A stretch of DNA of 64,000 bases from Erythrobacter sp. AP23 (GCF_001542855.1 NZ_LNBY01000001.1:558001-622000); one strand, 5' to 3'; positions 44,339 through 53,559 are shown, counted from the first letter of the stretch. The notes: a model not told the origin generated them from the letters alone. Made by a program: numbers and translations.

Positions 44339-45198
44339 CAGACTTCGGCGGTATTCTCCGGTGGCGGTCCGGGCGGCGTGCGCGCGGGATGCATGTGGAA
44401 GGGATCGGACTTCAGCTCGTGCCGGTCGCCATAGGCCTCCGCCAGCACGGCGTAAAGCTGCGGATCGTAGGCCCGAAGGTCGGTGTGGTTGAGGATCTGC
44501 CGACCGTCGAATGCCTGCAAGCGGTTCGAATTGAACCAGAACTGCGTACCTTCCGCCCAATACTCCTGTACCGTCGTGGTGGTGTATTCCTCGAACCACA
44601 GACTGTTCGCCAGCGCGTTGGCATAGGCGGCCTCGACGCGCGCATAGAGTGCAGGGTCCGCGCCCTCGATCGCGAAGAGCACATTGTGCGCGAATTCGTG
44701 GACGAAGATCGTCTCGCCGAAATAGCGGCTGATCGGCAGGCCGAGCACATCCTCTTCCGACCCGACCATGCGTTCGCCGCCGATGCCGCGCGCGCGTTCG
44801 TCCCAATATTCTCGCGCGGTCTTGGCCCCTATCCGCACGTCGTAATGCTTGATCTCGCAGCGTGTCAGCCGCGGATCGTCGCGCCCGGGCTTCGTCCAAC
44901 CGGCGTTCTCGGGCAGGTCGAGCAGCGCCTCGTCGCGCGCGATCAGAGCGACGCGGTAATCGTTGGCGGCCAGCCATGCAGCGAGATCGGGACGATGCGC
45001 CAGCATCCCGCGCATCATGTCGCGCGCGGCAAACAGCGCCTCGTCGGGCACACGCGAAGAGGAGAGGATCGGGATGCCGTGCGCATCGACATGCTTTTGG
45101 TAGAACGGCGGCGCCCCCAGCCTTTCAGGCGGCGCACCGGCGGTGGTCGCACAGGATGCGAGCAAAGCTGCAAAGGCCATGACTGGAAGAAATCGCAT
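44335..45198 (-). CDS. Predicted zinc metallopeptidase-like lipoprotein
   Basis: This 287-residue protein has a lipoprotein signal (VMAFAALLASCATT). The central motif VHEFAHNVLFAIE is HExxH-like, and YWAEGTQFWFNSN some 45 residues later supplies a Glu, as in gluzincin peptidases. The segment DVRIGAKTAREYWDERARG lies before. I cannot name a family with confidence; it could be a glutamate-ligand metalloprotease acting in the periplasm. It lies downstream of the M20 peptidase gene (9-base gap) and overlaps the cyclophilin gene end to end. Confidence 0.75.
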   Translation of the reverse strand: MRFLPVMAFAALLASCATTAGAPPERLGAPPFYQKHVDAHGIPILSSSRVPDEALFAARDMMRGMLAHRPDLAAWLAANDYRVALIARDEALLDLPENAGWTKPGRDDPRLTRCEIKHYDVRIGAKTAREYWDERARGIGGERMVGSEEDVLGLPISRYFGETIFVHEFAHNVLFAIEGADPALYARVEAAYANALANSLWFEEYTTTTVQEYWAEGTQFWFNSNRLQAFDGRQILNHTDLRAYDPQLYAVLAEAYGDRHELKSDPFHMHPARTPPGPPPENTAEVC

Positions 45199-45206
45199 CG
45201 GGAAAG

Positions 45207-46514
45207 CTAGTTCGCCGATGGCTCTTTCGCCAGGCGGCTTAACAGGATCGCGGTGCGCTGCGCCTGCCGCACAATCGAGCGCAGCTCGATCGTCTCGCCT
45301 TCGGCATGGCTGCCCCTGCCCGCGGGTCCCATCCCCGCCAGCCCGTCGACATAGGGTGCGACGAAGCTGATGTCGGCGGCCCCTCGGCGCGAGGGCGGAT
45401 AGGGCTCCATCACCTCGCGCCCGAGATCGACATTGATAGCGTTCAACCTGTCGAGCAGCGCGCGGTTACCATCGGTCGGCGCCATTGGGGGATAGCGGAA
45501 TTCGATTCTGATTTCGGCATCGGTGCCGGGCAAATTCCGGTCGACGATCGCGCGCATTGTCTCCGCCGCACGCTCATTCTGCTCGGGCGTCAGCGCGCGC
45601 AGATCGCCGCGCGCTACCGCGCTCGACGGGATGATATTGGTCTTCCCGCTGGTGGTGGCGGAAAGCGCGTCTGCGCCCAGTTCTGCCGGGGTACCGCCCG
45701 CCATGAAGCCGACGTTGTAGGTCAGGTTCTCTTCCGGCAGCTCGCGGCGGAAGCTGTCGAGAATGCGGGCCATTTCGTAAATCGCGCCGTAGCCCGCGTG
45801 ATCGGAAAAGATGCCCGAACTGTGCCCGCTTGTCGCGCTGGTGGTCAGCGTCCAGCTGCCCGAGGAACGCCGCGCGATCGCACCCGCATCCTTACCATCG
45901 AGCACCGACAGCCCTTCGAAGCCGAGCGCGACATCGGCCCACTTGCCCGCCTCGACCAGGTCCGCGCGCGCCGCCTCGAGCGGCTCGCCCGCATCTTCCT
46001 CGTCGCCGGTCAGCGCGACCACGATATTCGCGCCATCGAGCGTGCCTGCCTCTTTCATGGCGCGCAGCGCGGCGAGGATCACCACGATGCCGCCCTTGTT
46101 GTCGACCACGCCCGGCCCCACCGCCCTGTCGCCCTCGCGCACGAAACCGGTGAAGGAGGAATCGGGTTCGAACACCGTGTCGAGATGCCCGATCAGCAAC
46201 ATCTTCGTGGTTCCGGGCGTGCCCTCATACCGGGCAAACAGATGCCCCGCCCGTCCGTTCGCCGACTGGTCGATCCACTCGACCGCGAACCCCAGCGTCT
46301 CGAACTCGGGCGCCAGCACATCGGCAACCGCCTTCACGCCCGCATGGTTGTGCGTGCCCGAATTGATGAGCGTAATTTCCTCGAGCAGCGCGACATCGGT
46401 CTCGAACCCGCTCTCCACGGTTTCGACGATGGCCTGCTCGGGCGCGGTGAGCTGGGCGGCAGCGGGGCAAGCGAAGGAGGCTGCAATTGCCAGCACGGGG
46501 AGAATGAAACGCAT
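45207..46514 (-). CDS. M20-family metallopeptidase (carboxypeptidase G2-like), secreted
   Basis: This protein has about 435 residues from the ATG at 46514, with a signal peptide (LPVLAIAASFACPAAAQ). M20 zinc motifs are LLIGHLDTVFEPDSSF, GVVDNKGGIVVILAAL and LTGDEEDAGEPLEAA. The dimerisation domain follows, with NIIPSSAVARGDLRAL. It probably removes C-terminal residues from peptides or acyl amino acids in the periplasm. The frame extends to 46802 over the divergent parD gene and is rejected there. Its promoter shares space with the parDE operator. Confidence 0.92.
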   Translation of the reverse strand: MRFILPVLAIAASFACPAAAQLTAPEQAIVETVESGFETDVALLEEITLINSGTHNHAGVKAVADVLAPEFETLGFAVEWIDQSANGRAGHLFARYEGTPGTTKMLLIGHLDTVFEPDSSFTGFVREGDRAVGPGVVDNKGGIVVILAALRAMKEAGTLDGANIVVALTGDEEDAGEPLEAARADLVEAGKWADVALGFEGLSVLDGKDAGAIARRSSGSWTLTTSATSGHSSGIFSDHAGYGAIYEMARILDSFRRELPEENLTYNVGFMAGGTPAELGADALSATTSGKTNIIPSSAVARGDLRALTPEQNERAAETMRAIVDRNLPGTDAEIRIEFRYPPMAPTDGNRALLDRLNAINVDLGREVMEPYPPSRRGAADISFVAPYVDGLAGMGPAGRGSHAEGETIELRSIVRQAQRTAILLSRLAKEPSAN

Positions 46515-46563
46515 CGCGCGAATTGACGGTTTCGATCCCCGCAAGTCAACGCGTTTGCCGCAA

Positions 46564-46580
46564 ATACTAAATTTTGGTAT
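46564..46580. promoter_or_regulatory. Palindromic operator candidate upstream of parD
   Basis: ATACTAAA-T-TTTGGTAT is a 17-base near-perfect dyad (one mismatch per arm pair) lying 9 bases before the parD ATG. ParD antitoxins of the ribbon-helix-helix class bind such dyads to autoregulate their operon. It could also influence the divergent M20 gene. Confidence 0.65.
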
Positions 46581-46589
46581 CGCTTGCGA

Positions 46590-46832
46590 ATGGCCGCCAA
46601 GAATACCTCTATCGCCTTGGGCGAGCGCTTCGCGGAATACACCCGTAAGAAGGTCGAATCCGGCGAATATGCTTCGACCAGTGAAGTGATCCGCGATGCC
46701 CTGCGCCTGCATGAAGAACGCGCGCAGTTCCGTTCGAGGCTGCTGGAACGAATCGACCAAGGGCTGGCCAGCCCGATCGACGAAGATTTCGACATTGATC
46801 AATGGTTCGAGGGCGAATTCGGCAAGGAATGA
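46590..46832 (+). CDS. parD: ParD-family antitoxin
   Basis: This 80-residue protein has a ribbon-helix-helix N-terminus (NTSIALGERFAEYTRKKVESG, then STSEVIRDALRLHEERAQ) and an acidic C-terminal tail (IDEDFDIDQWFEGEFGKE) that would wrap ParE. The ATG at 46590 is chosen over a TTG at 46584. It is coupled to the toxin gene by an ATGA overlap. The module stabilises its locus or acts in stress; it sits in a small accessory patch. Confidence 0.93.
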   Translation: MAAKNTSIALGERFAEYTRKKVESGEYASTSEVIRDALRLHEERAQFRSRLLERIDQGLASPIDEDFDIDQWFEGEFGKE

Positions 46833-47116
46833 GGAGACTCATTTATCGCACAGCGGCCTCGACCGAGTTGCGCCGTATCGCGCGTTATACGAAACGCGAA
46901 TGGGGTGAGAAACAGGCCCGACGATATACGGAACGACTGCGCCAGCGAATCAAGGCGCTCCGCCGGTATCCGCTACGCTATCCGGAGGTCGCCGAAAGGG
47001 CGGGCATCCGGGAAATGCGCTGCGGCCAGCATCTGGTCTTCTACCGCGTGTCAGACGAGGCAATCGAGATCGTCAATATCGTGCATGTGGCGCGGGATTG
47101 GGAGGCGTTGGTCTAG
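46829..47116 (+). CDS. parE: ParE-family toxin
   Basis: This 95-residue protein of the RelE/ParE fold has YRTAASTELRRIARYTKREWG, RLRQRIKALRRYPLRYPEVAE and the C-terminal FYRVSDEAIEIVNIVHVARDWE. ParE toxins inhibit DNA gyrase, though some members act as mRNA interferases. The ATG at 46829 overlaps the antitoxin stop. The gene's end overlaps by 4 bases the stop of the convergent unknown gene. Confidence 0.93.
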   Translation: MRRLIYRTAASTELRRIARYTKREWGEKQARRYTERLRQRIKALRRYPLRYPEVAERAGIREMRCGQHLVFYRVSDEAIEIVNIVHVARDWEALV

Positions 47117-47607
47117 AGAAACTCTTCTTCCAGCGATTCGATCATAAAATTCAGCGCTTCAATCCGAGTCAAAAGGGCCTTCGCATCGTCGGCTTCAATC
47201 GCATGATCGTGATGAAGCGCCTCATTTAGTGCGTCCTGAAGATCTCGACGCAACACCCTTTTTCCATATGCAATTTCGTCCAAAGTCCGACGTTGACGCA
47301 ACGACAAGTCACCAAAACGCTCTAGCTCGCGAAAATCAAGGCGATCCAGTTCACGCCTTACTTCCCATTCTGCGTCGTTGAAATCGATCAAAACATCCCG
47401 GATATCATCCTGCTCGGATCGACGCCCTTCTGCTAGATTTCTGAGTATCTTTCTGGTGCCGCGAGGGGTGAAATAAATTCTTCGAAGTGACTGAATGACC
47501 GGCTTCAACCGACGCCTATTGTGGCGCGACTCCCTCGCCAGTTCCGCCACGCTCGATGCGAGGCTGATTGCACTGGTCGCGCTCTCAATGGCTCCAGGAA
47601 CTGGCAA
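47113..47607 (-). CDS. Hypothetical helical protein, AT-richer than neighbours
   Basis: This 164-residue, highly charged protein is probably all-helical, with segments such as LAEGRRSEQDDIRDVLIDFND, RELERFGDLSLRQRRTLDEI and ALLTRIEALNFMIESLEEEF. I recognise no domain. Composition is unusual here: bases 47221-47280 are 27 G+C of 60 by hand count. It lies 13 bases past the sdhA stop, where sdhB is expected in this order of bacteria, and next to parDE. It is therefore probably an acquired gene. Start at 47607 is uncertain. Confidence 0.6.
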   Translation of the reverse strand: MPVPGAIESATSAISLASSVAELARESRHNRRRLKPVIQSLRRIYFTPRGTRKILRNLAEGRRSEQDDIRDVLIDFNDAEWEVRRELDRLDFRELERFGDLSLRQRRTLDEIAYGKRVLRRDLQDALNEALHHDHAIEADDAKALLTRIEALNFMIESLEEEFL

Positions 47608-47620
47608 TCACACCCCCATA

Positions 47621-49450
47621 TCAGTAAACCCGCTTCTTCGGCTCGATGTACTTCACATCGTCGGTCAGCGTGTATTCGTGGACCGGGCGGTAGTCGATCT
47701 TCACACCGCCGCCGTTTCCGCCCCAGCCGTCGAACCAGGCGATGGTGTGCTTCATCCAGTTGGCATCGTCGCGATCGGGGAAGTCCTCGTGCGCGTGGGC
47801 GCCGCGGCTTTCCTTGCGGTTCTCGGCCGATGCCATGGTGACATTGGCCTGCGCCATGAGATTGTCGAGTTCGAGCGTCTCGATCAAATCGCTGTTCCAG
47901 ATCAGCGAGCGGTCGTGGACCTTCACGTCCTCCATGCGCTTGTTGATCTGCTTCAGGTTCTCGACACCCTCGGCCATCAGCTTGCTGTCGCGGAACACCG
48001 CCGCGTGGCGGGTCATGGTCTTCTGCATGTCCGCGCGCAGCGCCGCGGTGGGCGTGCCGCCGTCGGCGTGGCGGAAGTGGTCGAGACGGGTAAGCGAAAG
48101 CTCGGCGCTGTCCTTGGGCAGCTCATCATGGCTGGTGCCCGGCTTGATCAGTTCCTTGAGGCGATGGCCGGTCGCGCGACCGAAGACCACGAGGTCGATC
48201 AGCGAGTTCGAGCCGAGGCGGTTCGCACCGTGGACCGAGACGCAGGCCGCCTCGCCCACCGCGAACAGGCCGGGGACGATCTTTTCGGGATCGTTCGCGT
48301 CGCCCGCCATCACTTCGCCGTGATAGTTACAGGGGATGCCGCCCATGTTGTAGTGCACGGTCGGGGTGACCGGGAGCGGTTCGCGGGTCAGGTCGACGCC
48401 GGCGAAAATCTTGCCGCTTTCGGTAATGCCCGGCAGGCGCTGCGCGAGCACGTTGGGGTCGATGTGATCGAGGTGGAGGTAGATGTGGTCCTTCTCGGGG
48501 CCCACACCGCGGCCTTCGCGCATTTCGAGCGCCATCGAACGCGAGACGACGTCGCGGCTGGCGAGGTCCTTAGCGCTGGGCGCATAGCGCTCCATGAAGC
48601 GCTCGCCCTCGGAATTGGTGAGGTACCCTCCCTCGCCGCGCGCACCTTCGGTGATGAGCACGCCCGCGCCGTAGATGCCGGTCGGGTGGAACTGGACGAA
48701 TTCCATGTCCTGCAGCGGCAGGCCTGCGCGCAGAACCATGCCGCCGCCGTCTCCGGTGCAGGTGTGGGCCGAAGTCGCGGTGAAATAGCAGCGGCCATAG
48801 CCGCCGGTCGCCAGAACCACCGCCTTCGAACGGAAGCGATGGATCGTACCGTCATCGAGGCACATGGCGATCACGCCGACGCACTCGCCGTCCTTCATGA
48901 TCAAGTCGAGCGCGAAATATTCGATGAAGAAGTCCGCATCGTATTTCAGGCTCTGCTGGTAGAGCGCGTGCAGCATGGCGTGGCCGGTACGGTCGGCCGC
49001 GGCACAGGTGCGCTGCACCGGCGGGCCTTCGCCCATGTTCTGCATGTGGCCGCCGAAGGGGCGCTGGTAGATCGTGCCGTCGTCGTTGCGGCTGAAGGGC
49101 ACGCCCGCGTGCTCCAGCTCGTAGACCGCCTGCGGGGCTTCGCGCACGAGATATTCGATCGCGTCCTGGTCGCCGAGCCAGTCCGAACCCTTGACGGTAT
49201 CGTACATGTGCCACGACCAGTGGTCGGGCGTGTTGTTGCCGAGGCTGGCGGCGATGCCGCCCTGCGCGGCGACGGTGTGCGAACGCGTGGGGAAGACCTT
49301 AGTGATATTGGCGGTCTTGAGGCCGCTTTCGGCCGCACCCATGGTGGCGCGCAGGCCGCTGCCGCCCGCGCCGACGACGACCACGTCATAAGTGTGGTCG
49401 GTAATCGGGTATTCGCGGCCGTTGATGCTGAAAGTATCGCTGTGGGCCAT
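47621..49450 (-). CDS. sdhA: Succinate dehydrogenase flavoprotein subunit
   Basis: SdhA oxidises succinate with covalently bound FAD as part of complex II at the inner membrane. The 609-residue protein has [29 protein letters not shown] (His for FAD attachment), [21 protein letters not shown] and the C-terminal [18 protein letters not shown]. The ATG at 49450 shares one base with the sdhD stop (TGATG). A longer frame to 49666 lies over sdhD and is shadow. The iron-sulfur subunit sdhB does not follow. Confidence 0.97.
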   Translation of the reverse strand: MAHSDTFSINGREYPITDHTYDVVVVGAGGSGLRATMGAAESGLKTANITKVFPTRSHTVAAQGGIAASLGNNTPDHWSWHMYDTVKGSDWLGDQDAIEYLVREAPQAVYELEHAGVPFSRNDDGTIYQRPFGGHMQNMGEGPPVQRTCAAADRTGHAMLHALYQQSLKYDADFFIEYFALDLIMKDGECVGVIAMCLDDGTIHRFRSKAVVLATGGYGRCYFTATSAHTCTGDGGGMVLRAGLPLQDMEFVQFHPTGIYGAGVLITEGARGEGGYLTNSEGERFMERYAPSAKDLASRDVVSRSMALEMREGRGVGPEKDHIYLHLDHIDPNVLAQRLPGITESGKIFAGVDLTREPLPVTPTVHYNMGGIPCNYHGEVMAGDANDPEKIVPGLFAVGEAACVSVHGANRLGSNSLIDLVVFGRATGHRLKELIKPGTSHDELPKDSAELSLTRLDHFRHADGGTPTAALRADMQKTMTRHAAVFRDSKLMAEGVENLKQINKRMEDVKVHDRSLIWNSDLIETLELDNLMAQANVTMASAENRKESRGAHAHEDFPDRDDANWMKHTIAWFDGWGGNGGGVKIDYRPVHEYTLTDDVKYIEPKKRVY

Positions 49451-49836
49451 CAGGCGGCTCCTCCAAGCGCGAGGCGGGCGATCGAAACGAGGCCGAAGGC
49501 GCCGCCGCCGATGGTTGCAAGGTTGAGAAGGGCGAGAGTGCCGAACTTGGTTCCGGCGTCGTGGACATAGTCTTCGATCAGCACCTGCAGGCCGAGGCGC
49601 GCATGCCAGAAGACCGAAACGATCAGCAGCGCCAGCGCGGTCGCGGGCAATGTCTGCGAGGCCCAACCGGTGACGGTAGCGAAGGAATAGTTCGGCAGCA
49701 GTGCGAGGCTGATCGCGAGGAAGAGCATCAGCACCAGATTGCCGATGGCGGTGAAGCGCTGCACCAGCCAGTGATGCGCGCCTTCATGCGCCGAGCCGAG
49801 CCCGCGCACGCGTCCGATGGAGGTTCCGTTACCCAT
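49450..49836 (-). CDS. sdhD: Succinate dehydrogenase membrane anchor subunit
   Basis: This 128-residue subunit has three transmembrane helices ([56 protein letters not shown]). A conserved [16 protein letters not shown] start and the heme/quinone-site region [16 protein letters not shown] are present. It anchors SdhAB to the membrane with SdhC. It is between sdhC (12 bases upstream) and sdhA (TGATG overlap). Confidence 0.93.
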   Translation of the reverse strand: MGNGTSIGRVRGLGSAHEGAHHWLVQRFTAIGNLVLMLFLAISLALLPNYSFATVTGWASQTLPATALALLIVSVFWHARLGLQVLIEDYVHDAGTKFGTLALLNLATIGGGAFGLVSIARLALGGAA

Positions 49837-49847
49837 GTTCAGTCAGC

Positions 49848-50228
49848 TCACTTGAGAAGGACGAGGGCCCAGAAGCCCGCGGTGAGGAGGATGCCGAGCA
49901 GCGGCGAGAGGATCGACCAGGTCTTGTTGGTGTCGAGCTCGTAACCGGCACCGATGTCGAGGACGAAGTGGCGAAGGCCGCTCATCATGTGCGTGAAGAA
50001 GGCCCACGACAGGCCCACCAGCACGACCATGCCCAGCGGCGAGCCCATGACCATTTCGAAGGTCGCGTATGCCGCGGGACCCGCTGCCATCGCGCCCAGC
50101 CACCACAGCAGCACCCCCAGCCCGACGATAGCAAGACCGTCGCCAGTGATGCGGTGGAGGATCGAGACCGCCATGTGCGGTCCCCATTTCCATATCTGAA
50201 GGTGCGGTGCGATCGGGCGGTTGGCCAT
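49848..50228 (-). CDS. sdhC: Succinate dehydrogenase cytochrome b556 subunit
   Basis: This 126-residue subunit has the family motif RPIAPHLQIWKWGPHMAVSILHRITGDGL and the second signature SWAFFTHMMSGLRHFVLDIGAGYE, with the heme-ligand His. There are three transmembrane helices. It is the first gene of the sdhC-sdhD-sdhA cluster; the 108 bases upstream are shared with the divergent SDR gene and should hold the promoter. Confidence 0.94.
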   Translation of the reverse strand: MANRPIAPHLQIWKWGPHMAVSILHRITGDGLAIVGLGVLLWWLGAMAAGPAAYATFEMVMGSPLGMVVLVGLSWAFFTHMMSGLRHFVLDIGAGYELDTNKTWSILSPLLGILLTAGFWALVLLK

Positions 50229-50336
50229 GCGTTTCGTCCGGTAGAAGAGATTGGAACGCCTCCCTTAGCGATATGACAGTGTGTGACAAGGCGCGCGGCC
50301 TCGACAAGCTGCGCAAATTTTTCGAAGGGTGTTTGC

Positions 50337-51047
50337 ATGACATGCATCCTCCTCACCGGCTCCAGTCGCGGAATTGGCGCGGCGGCCAAGACCGCACTTG
50401 AAGCGCGCGGCGCGAAGGTCGTCGGCCAGGCGACCAGGAGCAGCACCATAGACACGGTGCCCGCCGATTTCACCGAACCGGGTGCGCCGCAGGAATTGTG
50501 GCTCGCGGCCCTCGCCCGGTCCGGCGGCGCGATCGATGTGCTGGTCAACAATGCCGGCCTGTTCGATCCCAATCCGATCGAGCGATCGGACATCGAGTGG
50601 CTCGATGCCTGGGAAGACACCATGCGGATAAATCTGACCGCTGCCGCGCAGCTCAGCCGTTTCGCGGTGAAGCACTGGCAGGAACGCGGCGTGCCGGGGC
50701 GCATCGTCCATGTTGCCAGCCGGGCGGGCCATCGCGGCGATTCGCCCGCGCATTGGCACTATGCGGCGAGCAAGGGCGGAATGCTGGCGATGCACAAGAC
50801 CATCGCGCGCCAATATGCCAGCGAGGGCATATTGAGCTTCGCGATCACGCCGGGCTTTACCGACACGTCGATGGCGGGAGACTATCTCGAAAGCCGGGGC
50901 GGCGCAGGGCTGCTCGCCGACATCCCGCTCGGCCGTGTCGCCGAGCCGGAGGAAATCGCCAAGCTCATCACCTTCTGCGCGCTCGATGCACCGCCGAGCA
51001 TGACCGGCGCGACGCTCGATGCCAATGGAGCCAGCTATGTCCGTTAG
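50337..51047 (+). CDS. SDR family oxidoreductase
   Basis: This 236-residue short-chain dehydrogenase has ILLTGSSRGIGAAAK, LVNNAGLFDPN, catalytic Ser (HVASRAGHRGD) and HYAASKGGMLAM. The ATG at 50337 is chosen; the frame back to 50283 shows no similarity. It starts a tightly overlapping operon with a metallo-beta-lactamase, prmA and a TIGR02117 gene. Its substrate is unknown. Confidence 0.9.
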   Translation: MTCILLTGSSRGIGAAAKTALEARGAKVVGQATRSSTIDTVPADFTEPGAPQELWLAALARSGGAIDVLVNNAGLFDPNPIERSDIEWLDAWEDTMRINLTAAAQLSRFAVKHWQERGVPGRIVHVASRAGHRGDSPAHWHYAASKGGMLAMHKTIARQYASEGILSFAITPGFTDTSMAGDYLESRGGAGLLADIPLGRVAEPEEIAKLITFCALDAPPSMTGATLDANGASYVR

Positions 51048-51948
51048 AGTGAATTGCGCGCTGGCTCTGACTGCGCTGCTTACCGCCTGCGCCCCGCCGA
51101 TCCAGCGGCCCGATCCGCTGCCCGAGCCCGAACGCGTCTCGCCGCAGCAATGGGCGGCCGGCTGCACGAAATGGGACGATTGGGAAAAGCCCGCCCCGCC
51201 CTATCGCATACATGGATCGACCTATTACGTCGGCACCTGCGGCATTTCGGCGATCCTTGTCGCAGGCGAGCAGGGCCACGTGCTGATCGATAGCGGGACC
51301 GAGGCAGGCGCCAGAGTCGTTCTCGACAATATCGGCAAGCTCGGCTTCCGTCCCAATAAGGTTGCCAGCCTGCTGCACAGCCACGAACATTTCGATCACA
51401 CCGGCGGACACGCGCTGATCAAACAAGCCAGCGGCGCGCATGTCGTCGCCTCGCGCAGAGCGGTCGAGGTCCTGAGAACGGGCGAATCCGACCCGCAGGA
51501 TCCGCAATTCGGCATGCACGATGCCATGCGCCCGGTCGGTGTCGACGTGGTGGTCGAGAATGGCGACACGGTCCGCACCGAAACCGCCACGCTGACCGCC
51601 CTCGCCACGCCCGGTCATTCGCCCGGTGCGCTGAGCTGGACATGGCAATCCTGCGATGCAGCGGGGGACTGCCTCGATATCGTCTATGCCGACTCGCTGT
51701 CGCCGGTCAGCGGCGATGCCTATCGCTTTTCGGACCATCCCGACTATGTCGCCGCCTATCGCGCCGGGCTGCAAACCTTGCGCGAGGTAGACTGCGACCT
51801 GCTGCTCACGCCGCATCCCTCCGCCAGCAAGATGGTCGAACGCGCGGCCGGGGGATCGCTGGTCGGCGGGATGAGCTGCACGCGCTATGCCGATGCCGTC
51901 GAAGCCCGCCTCGACCAGCGCCTCGCCAAGGAACTCGCCGGTGGGTGA
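51037..51948 (+). CDS. Subclass B3 metallo-beta-lactamase
   Basis: This 303-residue protein has a lipoprotein-like signal ending LLTAC (Cys18). Zinc ligands of B3 enzymes are visible: HSHEHFDHTGGH (His116, His118, Asp120, His121), ATPGHSPGALSW (His196-equivalent) and LLTPHPS (His263-equivalent). B3 enzymes hydrolyse penicillins, cephalosporins and carbapenems, and chromosomal examples are known in Erythrobacter relatives. The ATG at 51037 overlaps the SDR by 11 bases, and prmA begins 8 bases before its stop. The position inside a housekeeping operon suggests an old resident gene, not a recent acquisition. Confidence 0.9.
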   Translation: MSVRVNCALALTALLTACAPPIQRPDPLPEPERVSPQQWAAGCTKWDDWEKPAPPYRIHGSTYYVGTCGISAILVAGEQGHVLIDSGTEAGARVVLDNIGKLGFRPNKVASLLHSHEHFDHTGGHALIKQASGAHVVASRRAVEVLRTGESDPQDPQFGMHDAMRPVGVDVVVENGDTVRTETATLTALATPGHSPGALSWTWQSCDAAGDCLDIVYADSLSPVSGDAYRFSDHPDYVAAYRAGLQTLREVDCDLLLTPHPSASKMVERAAGGSLVGGMSCTRYADAVEARLDQRLAKELAGG

Positions 51949-52846
51949 CGCCTGGAAAATCCATGCCGAGGTATCCAAATCGGTCGCCAGGGCGGCGCTG
52001 GTCGCGCATGAGGATGCGCTCGACTGGCCCGTCGAATGGGTGGTCACCGGCATGGAAGTCGCCGACCATCTGCCCGACGAATGGACTTTCGAAGTCTATC
52101 TCGACCGCAAGCCCAAACCGGCCGATCTCAAGCGCGTGGCCGCGCTGTTCGAAGGCACGCCTCCCGCCCTTTCGGTAGAGAAACTGCCCGACACCGACTG
52201 GGTGACCGAAAGCCAGAAAGGCGTCGATCCGATCCGAGCGGGTCGCTTTCACGTCCGCACGCCAGAGCATGAAGCCGATCCGGCGATGGTCGATTTCGTC
52301 ATTCCGGCGAGCCAGGCGTTCGGCACCGGACAGCACGAGACGACGGCGGGCTGCCTCGCCATACTCGATCTGATGAAGCGCGAGGGCGTGGTCGCGCGCA
52401 ACCACGTCGATATCGGCACGGGAACCGGCCTGCTGGCCTTTGCCGCCATGCACCTCTGGCCGAACGCCACGGCCACCGCATCGGATATCGATCCGGTCTG
52501 CGCGGAGGTGGTGCGCGACAATATGGCGACCAATGCCATTACCGAGGGCGACGGACCGGGCGAACTGACCATGGTGATCGCCGACGGAATGGAGGATCCG
52601 CTTCTCGCGCTGCGCGCCCCATACGATCTGTTCATCGCCAATATCCTTGCCGGGCCGCTGGTGGAGCTTGCGCCTTCCTTCGCCGAATCGATCGCACCGG
52701 GCGGCAACCTGCTGCTTGCCGGCCTGCTCGAAACGCAGGAGAGCCGCGTGCGCCGCGCCTACCGCGCGCTCGGCTTCCGTCTGTCGCGCAAGCTGGTCAA
52801 TGGCGACTGGTCGATCCTGTGGCTGCGCAAGAGCCGCGTACGATGA
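51941..52846 (+). CDS. prmA: Ribosomal protein L11 methyltransferase
   Basis: PrmA trimethylates ribosomal protein L11 using SAM. The protein has 301 residues from the GTG at 51941, which overlaps the lactamase stop by 8 bases (GTGGGTGA). Motifs are IPASQAFGTGQHETTAGCL, VDIGTGTGLLAFAAMHL, ASDIDPVC and YDLFIANILAGPLVELAP. A longer frame to 51887 lies inside the lactamase gene. The next gene's ATG overlaps its stop (ATGA). Confidence 0.96.
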   Translation: MGDAWKIHAEVSKSVARAALVAHEDALDWPVEWVVTGMEVADHLPDEWTFEVYLDRKPKPADLKRVAALFEGTPPALSVEKLPDTDWVTESQKGVDPIRAGRFHVRTPEHEADPAMVDFVIPASQAFGTGQHETTAGCLAILDLMKREGVVARNHVDIGTGTGLLAFAAMHLWPNATATASDIDPVCAEVVRDNMATNAITEGDGPGELTMVIADGMEDPLLALRAPYDLFIANILAGPLVELAPSFAESIAPGGNLLLAGLLETQESRVRRAYRALGFRLSRKLVNGDWSILWLRKSRVR

Positions 52847-53559
52847 GGCACTGGCGGCGCTGGCTCGCAGGGCTGGTCGCCCTCCCCGTCGCCCTCGTGG
52901 CGATCTTCCTCCTGACTGCGTGGATCGGCAGCAGCATACCGCGCAATGCGGGATGGACCGAACCGGAAGAGGGTATCACCATCATGGTGGAGACCAATGG
53001 CGTCCATACCGGGATCGTCATGCCGGTGGTCAGCCCGGTCAAGGATTGGCGGACGACCTTCCCCTCCGCCGGTCAGGCGCGTTTCGACGGGCAGATGCCA
53101 ACGCATGTCGCGATCGGATGGGGCGAGAAGGAGGTATTTCTCAACACGCCGACCTGGGGCGATCTCAAGCTGAGCACTGCGCTGCGGATCGCGCTGTTCG
53201 GCGGAGAGGGACTGATGCGCGTTGGCCATTACGTGCGCCCGGCGACGAGCGAGTACCACCGCCCGCTTACCCTCCGGCGCGAGGAATATGCCCGGCTGGT
53301 CGAGCAGGTCGAGGCGGCATTGCCGCCGCTTGCTGCGGGTGAAACCCGTATCACCTATGACAGCTTCGAGCGCGGCGCGCGCAATTACGATGCACTCGGC
53401 CGCTATACGCTGACGAACACCTGCAACCAGTGGGTCGGCGACGTGCTCGCCCATGCGGGGATCGAGATGGGGCTGTGGACGCCGCTCGCAGGCGGCGTGA
53501 TGCGCTGGATACCCGATACGCGCCCTCGCCTCGATCGCCGGGCAGGAAGCGGTCCGTAA
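52843..53559 (+). CDS. TIGR02117/DUF2459 family protein
   Basis: This 238-residue protein has one N-terminal transmembrane helix (AGLVALPVALVAIFLLTAWIG) and an extracytoplasmic domain with VETNGVHTGIVMPV, HVAIGWGEKEVFLNTPTW and YTLTNTCNQWVGDVLAHAG. Those cysteine/histidine segments resemble a papain-like (NlpC/P60-type) fold, which would make it an amidase, but this is inference. The family was first noted near urease genes; no urease is here. The ATG at 52843 overlaps the prmA stop. Confidence 0.85.
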   Translation: MRHWRRWLAGLVALPVALVAIFLLTAWIGSSIPRNAGWTEPEEGITIMVETNGVHTGIVMPVVSPVKDWRTTFPSAGQARFDGQMPTHVAIGWGEKEVFLNTPTWGDLKLSTALRIALFGGEGLMRVGHYVRPATSEYHRPLTLRREEYARLVEQVEAALPPLAAGETRITYDSFERGARNYDALGRYTLTNTCNQWVGDVLAHAGIEMGLWTPLAGGVMRWIPDTRPRLDRRAGSGP

